Positions 6,168 to 7,112 of a stretch of DNA of 7,112 nt are shown here, piece by piece. The notes under the pieces are model-generated. The model made no database searches. It was not told the DNA's origin and worked only from the letters and a program-made list of their open reading frames with translations. The position numbers and the translations under genes were made by a program. Each line of letters opens with the position of its first letter. The first letter of the stretch is position 1. Origin of the DNA: Dehalococcoidia bacterium (GTDB taxonomy: Bacteria > Chloroflexota > Dehalococcoidia > UBA2979); assembly GCA_004297315.1 (NCBI GenBank), contig SCTU01000072.1, forward strand, positions 1-7,112. The letters run 5' to 3'.

Positions 6168-6374
6168 GTGGAGCGCGGCGACGCCCAGATACTCGGTCTG
6201 TCAACCGTCGTCTTAGGCCTCGTCCTCGTCGGCGGCCCGTGGTGGTGGGTCTCGGCCGGACGGCGCCGAAAGCTGGGTTTGATCACGCTGGCCGGGATGT
6301 CAGCGGGTGTGGTGATCTTGCTGCTCGGAATCTTCTACTCGCTGTACGCGTTCAATCCGAACGCGGGGCGTTGA
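6168..6374 (+). CDS. Small two-helix membrane protein
   Basis: A 68-residue hypothetical protein with two predicted transmembrane helices: ILGLSTVVLGLVLVGGPWWWV (8-28) and LITLAGMSAGVVILLLGIFYSLYAF (38-62). They are joined by the basic loop SAGRRRKLG, which by the positive-inside rule should face the cytoplasm and leave both short ends outside. I do not recognise a family. GTG at 6168 is supported by GGAG at 6159-6162 with 5 bases of spacing and sits 10 bases after the NIPSNAP stop, suggesting one transcript. No ATG start in this frame lies before the first helix. The clean hydrophobic pattern and good SD argue for a real gene despite its size. Confidence 0.7.
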   Translation: MERGDAQILGLSTVVLGLVLVGGPWWWVSAGRRRKLGLITLAGMSAGVVILLLGIFYSLYAFNPNAGR

Positions 6375-6399
6375 TGCCCTCGCATTTCGCGAGTATCCC
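6371..6399 (+). promoter_or_regulatory. Candidate promoter for the Nudix gene with hairpin in the spacer
   Basis: TTGATG (6371-6376, overlapping the stop codon of the small membrane protein) and TATCCC (6394-6399) are spaced by 17 bases, matching sigma70 hexamers at 4/6 and 3/6. The spacer holds a 5-bp perfect inverted repeat, CTCGC (6379-6383) and GCGAG (6389-6393); CCTCG (6378-6382) can also pair with CGAGG (6399-6403). The repeat could be an operator or the end of the upstream transcript. The evidence is short matches only. Confidence 0.3.
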
Positions 6400-6426
6400 G
6401 AGGCTACGTAAGTCTGAGGATCGGTG

Positions 6427-6897
6427 ATGCCGAGAGCGCCATTCAACGTCGTCGTGTACCCGTTCCGCGTGGGGGAGGACGGTGCCTACCAGTACGCCCT
6501 CCTTCGACGCGCCGATGAGGGTTGGTGGCAGGGCGTATCAGGCGGCGGGGAGGAAGGGGAGTCACCGCTGGAAGCCGCGGTGAGAGAGACAGCCGAGGAA
6601 ACTCGAATCTCCGTGGCAGCTGACGCATTCATTGCGCCTGACGCGATCGAACCGGTTCCAGCACCAATCTACCGAGATAGCCCAGCCTGGGGTGAGGCTG
6701 TTTATGTCGTTCCTCAGTATGGGTTCGGCTGCCCCGTCGAAAGCCCTGAGATCGCTCTGTCCCGCGAGCACGCGGAATTCCGTTGGGCTTCATCTGAGCA
6801 AGCCTCTAGCCTGCTCAGATACAACCGAATTCCACTTTGGGAACTAAATGCGCGGCTCTTAGGCGGTGGACCTCGCTCCGGACCAAAGCCGCCCTGA
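6427..6897 (+). CDS. Nudix hydrolase, NudB (dATP pyrophosphohydrolase)-like
   Basis: This 156-residue protein has a Nudix box at residues 39-61: G39, E45, R53-E54 and E57-E58 fall in the required Gx5Ex7REUxEExGU spacing, so Mg-dependent hydrolysis of a nucleoside diphosphate-linked substrate is expected. At the usual Gly position it has R60 (EETRI) and at the hydrophobic U position T55. E. coli NudB also departs from Gly there, and the flanking LLRRADEGWWQGVSGG and EHAEFRWAS segments resemble NudB, which acts on dihydroneopterin triphosphate and dATP. The substrate is thus a guess. ATG 6427 is chosen over the adjacent GTG 6424 because GAGGA (6416-6420) is 6 bases away. The gene is separated from the upstream unit by 52 bases and convergent with the SRPBCC gene. 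It uses more A/T third positions than its neighbours (for example GTTTATGTCGTTCCTCAGTA near 6699-6718), hinting at a different origin. Confidence 0.88.
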   Translation: MPRAPFNVVVYPFRVGEDGAYQYALLRRADEGWWQGVSGGGEEGESPLEAAVRETAEETRISVAADAFIAPDAIEPVPAPIYRDSPAWGEAVYVVPQYGFGCPVESPEIALSREHAEFRWASSEQASSLLRYNRIPLWELNARLLGGGPRSGPKPP

Positions 6898-6900
6898 TCC

Positions 6901-6913
6901 TGAGGGGGCCTCA
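6901..6913. terminator. Small hairpin between convergent genes
   Basis: TGAGG (6901-6905) pairs with CCTCA (6909-6913) around GGG in the 13-base gap between the Nudix and SRPBCC stops, overlapping the latter's stop codon. A 5-bp stem without a T tract is weak evidence for a terminator; its position is the main support. Confidence 0.15.
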
Positions 6914-7112
6914 CACGGTGGTCTCGGCGAGCATCCCCTCCAACTTTGCCAGCATGTAGCCCCAGCCGACCTCGGCACCCTGGAGCGAGGCGGTGCCCCA
7001 CGGCTGCGAGAGGTCGAAGCCGGACTGCTCGAAGTGCAGGCGGGTCCCAGCGCCCTCCGGTTCCACCTGGTAGGTCACGCGCGTGTCGACGCCGCCGCCC
7101 GCCCACGTGTAG
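6911..7112 (-). CDS. AHSA1/SRPBCC domain protein, C-terminal part (runs off right edge)
   Basis: The final 66 residues are visible, from YTWAGGGVDTRVTYQVEPEG to MLAETTV and a TGA stop. The pattern VTYQVEPEGAGTRLHFEQSGF, followed by a loop and the helix GWGYMLAKLEGML, is the last two strands and C-terminal helix of the AHSA1-like SRPBCC (START/Bet v 1 fold) family. Bacterial members are small ligand-binding or stress-related proteins, often paired with ArsR-type regulators, but no partner is visible here. The N-terminal half and any neighbour lie beyond the window, so ligand and operon cannot be judged. Confidence 0.85.
   Translation of the reverse strand, partial: YTWAGGGVDTRVTYQVEPEGAGTRLHFEQSGFDLSQPWGTASLQGAEVGWGYMLAKLEGMLAETTV

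Noticed and set aside
6714..7106. Minus-strand frame crossing the Nudix and SRPBCC genes
   Set aside because: It is out of frame with the SRPBCC C-terminus and antisense to the Nudix gene; product is Arg-rich without a fold.
1..7112. A new multi-gene defence, mobile or biosynthetic system
   Set aside because: No nuclease, helicase, toxin-antitoxin, integrase, transposase, repeat array or synthase is present, and the recognised genes belong to unrelated families on alternating strands.
1..7112. tRNA, rRNA, CRISPR arrays, insertion sequence ends
   Set aside because: I read both strands for cloverleaf-like or repeated spacer structure and terminal inverted repeats and saw none.

Overview
This is a gene-dense, very GC-rich stretch of bacterial chromosome. 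Most of its coding sequence has G or C in nearly every third codon position. It uses some GTG/TTG starts and has clear Shine-Dalgarno (SD) sequences in front of several genes. The mix of proteins is an MBL-fold hydrolase, branched-chain aminotransferase, PH-domain membrane protein, geranylgeranyl-reductase-type flavoprotein, DUF3179 lipoprotein, NIPSNAP protein and AHSA1-type SRPBCC protein. It would fit an environmental high-GC Gram-positive or Chloroflexota-like bacterium. That placement is an inference from gene content and composition only; there is no rRNA or marker gene here.

Layout: (1) 1-370, minus strand: the N-terminal part of an MBL-fold metallo-hydrolase that runs off the left edge. 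(2) 371-575: a divergent regulatory gap with a perfect 9-bp inverted repeat next to the hydrolase start, a sigma70-like promoter candidate and a GC hairpin in the leader of the next gene. (3) 576-1514, plus: ilvE-type aminotransferase, followed by a GC-rich hairpin. (4) 1612-3701, plus: a two-gene unit, PH-domain membrane protein and geranylgeranyl-reductase-family flavoprotein, joined by a 4-base GTGA overlap. (5) 3736-4236, minus: an FMN-binding split-barrel (pyridoxamine phosphate oxidase-like) protein. (6) 4264-5760, plus: a predicted exported DUF3179 protein whose start lies only 27 bases from that of the divergent PPOX gene. (7) 5831-6374, plus: NIPSNAP-family protein and a two-helix small membrane protein, 10 bases apart. 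(8) 6427-6897, plus: a NudB-like Nudix hydrolase with visibly lower GC than its neighbours. (9) 6911-7112, minus: the C-terminal end of an AHSA1/SRPBCC protein that runs off the right edge.

The genes look like mostly unrelated housekeeping and accessory functions in short transcription units, with frequent strand changes. I see no defence island, CRISPR, transposase, phage or biosynthetic cluster, and no clear evidence of a new multi-gene system. The items most worth a second look are the translationally coupled PH-domain/flavoprotein pair, the inverted repeat at the hydrolase start, the structured ilvE leader, and the lower-GC Nudix gene with its own promoter-like sequence.
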